In this document: positions 62,657 through 64,000 of the stretch, piece by piece | How the letters are laid out: every line of letters begins with the position of its first letter | How positions within the stretch are numbered: the first letter of the stretch is position 1 | Assembly (NCBI GenBank): GCA_965117025.1 | Contig: OZ220746.1 | Location: 744,001 to 808,000 of the forward strand | Length of the DNA stretch: 64,000 bases | Direction: 5' to 3' | From: VXPQ01 sp965117025 | GTDB taxonomy: Bacteria; Bacteroidota; Rhodothermia; Rhodothermales; VXPQ01 | Position numbers and translations under genes: made by a program | The notes under the pieces: model-generated | Seen by the model: only the letters and a program-made list of their open reading frames with translations | Told to the model about the DNA's origin: nothing | The model's database searches: none

Positions 62657-63341
62657 CGGATGTCGTTTCCTCTTTTCGTTGCCAAAACTCGATGGTTTTC
62701 ACCTCGCCTCCGGTAATCAAGACGCTCTTTCCAGGTATAAGTTCCCATTTATTATCATCGTCCAAGTTATAAATATACTCAATGTAAATGTCTCTTTCTT
62801 TCGACTCAGATGAGAAAAAAGATTGAGAGTCACAATAGCCTGCGTATTCTGTACCATCCTTCAACGTTACTAAAACCCATTGTTCTTTCATAGTAGAAAA
62901 CTTCCAATCCCAAGCAGTAGATACAGGGTGAACCGGATTAATTCTACAACGCCTCAATAAGGTATAAATCCATTCTTCTTGTATGTTCAATCCTAATAAA
63001 AGGCCCAAGATTCCAGGAATCGTCAATACGAATATCGCAAATATAACAATAACATCTCTTTTATTTGTTTGAGTCCATTGAAACAACTCTTCCATGGAAG
63101 TCAGTTCTATTATATCTGGAAATATCATAAAAAATAATGGCAAAAGCAAAGTATGATAAATCATTGATATTACAAAATAATACAGTATGGCCTCTGAATT
63201 CGTAGGAGCACGATTTTTAATAAACTGTGCCCGAATAAATGAAATGATTAAGCCGGGAACGATGAAAATAAAACAAAGGGGACATTTTCTATTTTCAGGA
63301 AATCCAGCATATTGCCAAGGCTTACGGTGAAATGTGTACAA
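62637..63341 (-). CDS. DUF6338 membrane protein
   Basis: A 234-residue protein with about three membrane helices: FIFIVPGLIISFIRAQF, ILYYFVISMIYHTLLLPLFFMIF and VIVIFAIFVLTIPGILGLLLGL. A cytosolic C-terminal domain has the DUF6338 landmarks HPVSTAWDWKFSTMKEQWVLVTLKDGTEYAGYCDSQSFFSS and ERDIYIEYIY. The family is a membrane protein of unknown function found in scattered, probably mobile contexts. The first 20 residues (MYTFHRKPWQ ...) are atypical. An insertion-element remnant abuts the start at 63344, so the native N-terminus may be lost. Confidence 0.7.
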   Translation of the reverse strand: MYTFHRKPWQYAGFPENRKCPLCFIFIVPGLIISFIRAQFIKNRAPTNSEAILYYFVISMIYHTLLLPLFFMIFPDIIELTSMEELFQWTQTNKRDVIVIFAIFVLTIPGILGLLLGLNIQEEWIYTLLRRCRINPVHPVSTAWDWKFSTMKEQWVLVTLKDGTEYAGYCDSQSFFSSESKERDIYIEYIYNLDDDNKWELIPGKSVLITGGEVKTIEFWQRKEETTSDEISER

Positions 63342-63343
63342 AT

Positions 63344-63613
63344 TCAGTAATTACCCGACGCCTGGGGCTCCGGCTTGTTCTTGGCTTTCTCTTCGCCCGA
63401 CTGAAACGACGGGTGGCAGTTTCTTTTGTCCAGGAACTTCGTGCAGGCCTGGGTCAGTGCTCGGCCCTTCACGCGGTAGCCTTGGGAACTACGCTCAAGG
63501 TTGTAGTACGCAAGATACGCGTCAAGGTCCCGTTGAATCTCAGAAATACTCCGAAAAATGGGCGTTTTTTTCGCGCTTTTAAGTGTACTGCCACGATCCG
63601 CCTTCCGCACCAC
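63344..63613 (-). pseudogene. C-terminal remnant of an IS481-type transposase
   Basis: The frame reads FRSISEIQRDLDAYLAYYNLERSSQGYRVKGRALTQACTKF, the last part of an integrase-core (rve) transposase of IS481 type (E-x-NxERxHQGYR-KGRTP). The DDE catalytic part is absent. It lies between the thiolase and DUF6338 genes and marks an old insertion. Confidence 0.7.
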
Positions 63614-63723
63614 CAGAATACCCCACCGGAACGACCGGCAGCGGTTCCATAATCACCAAAACCTCCACACCCAACCCATACCGAAATAATAATCGGTCTC
63701 GATGTCGCTGCCCCACCGGTAGT

Positions 63724-64000
63724 TCACGCCGCTTCCAGCGCCACCGCCGTACCCCCTCCCATCCCGTGGCAGATGGCGGCCACCCCCGTCCGTTCGCCGC
63801 GCCGGCGCAGGGCGTGAACGAGCGTGGTCACGATACGCGCGCCGGAAGCCCCGATGGGATGGCCGAGCGCCACGGCCCCGCCCTGCGCGTTGATCCGCTC
63901 CATGGGGATATCCAGCATCCGGCCAAAAAGCAGGTTGTTGAGCGCGAACGCCTCGTTGTTTTCGAACAGATCCACCTCCTCAACCTGCATCCCCGACTTT
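63724..64000 (-). CDS. Acetyl-CoA C-acyltransferase (thiolase), C-terminal part
   Basis: Only the last 90 residues fall in the window; the frame is open beyond 64000. VDLFENNEAFALNNLLF contains the NEAF active-site loop, INAQGGAVALGHPIGASGAR has the catalytic His of the C-terminal HP-GASG motif, and AICHGMGGGTAVALE holds the second active-site cysteine. Thiolases join or cleave acetyl-CoA units in fatty-acid oxidation or polyhydroxyalkanoate and ketone metabolism. Which one cannot be told from the fragment. Confidence 0.9.
   Translation of the reverse strand, partial: KSGMQVEEVDLFENNEAFALNNLLFGRMLDIPMERINAQGGAVALGHPIGASGARIVTTLVHALRRRGERTGVAAICHGMGGGTAVALEAA

Overview
The window looks like a chromosomal piece of a free-living or marine Rhodothermota/Bacteroidota-type bacterium. 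This is inferred from a secreted LRR protein ending in a FlgD-like type IX sorting domain (NYPNPFNPST), the LVIVD/DUF305 lipoprotein pair, CRTAC1 and multihaem-TPR proteins, many lipoproteins, and a GC-rich core broken by AT-rich islands. No rRNA, tRNA or CRISPR array was seen.

Layout. 1-12.8 kb: envelope and catabolic genes: ApbE flavinyltransferase, then on the minus strand an LVIVD protein, a DUF305 protein, a sulfatase, and a four-gene run of multihaem cytochrome/TPR, CRTAC1 and penicillin-acylase-like genes. 12.9-19.6 kb: DUF411 protein, sodium/sugar symporter, two ankyrin proteins made by a tandem duplication that also copied the symporter 3' end, galactokinase and a GAF-SpoIIE phosphatase. 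19.8-25.1 kb: secreted LRR-metallopeptidase, GH18 chitinase-like lipoprotein and a PLP-dependent decarboxylase.

25.4-42.6 kb is the most unusual part: one minus-strand operon-like array that starts with a 3128-residue protein of about 24 cysteine-paired Ig-like repeats ending in a pilin-like and a PapD-chaperone-like region. It continues with a small exported protein, an ExbD/TolR-like protein, a TonB-topology protein, a second ExbD-like protein, a large lipoprotein, an usher-like outer-membrane barrel and an ExbB/TolQ-like protein. I read it as a candidate energised chaperone-usher-like surface-fibre system; the combination is, to my knowledge, not a described one.

43.0-51.8 kb is a defence island: MbcA/ParS-RES toxin-antitoxin, Fic protein behind a 22-bp repeat array, OLD-type ATPase with DUF3226, an MmeI-like type IIG restriction-modification enzyme and a SIR2 protein. 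51.8-58.8 kb is bounded by 27-bp near-perfect inverted repeats and contains a frameshifted IS1595-type transposase with many short or unknown genes, so it may be a passenger-carrying transposon. 58.8-64 kb holds a truncated Uma2 gene, an S9 peptidase behind an operator-like array, small unknown genes, a DUF6338 membrane protein, an IS481-type remnant and the end of a thiolase gene.

A recurring theme is gene debris: recognisable fragments of the symporter, the Fic gene, the type IIG gene and the SpoIIE phosphatase gene sit in intergenic gaps elsewhere in the window.
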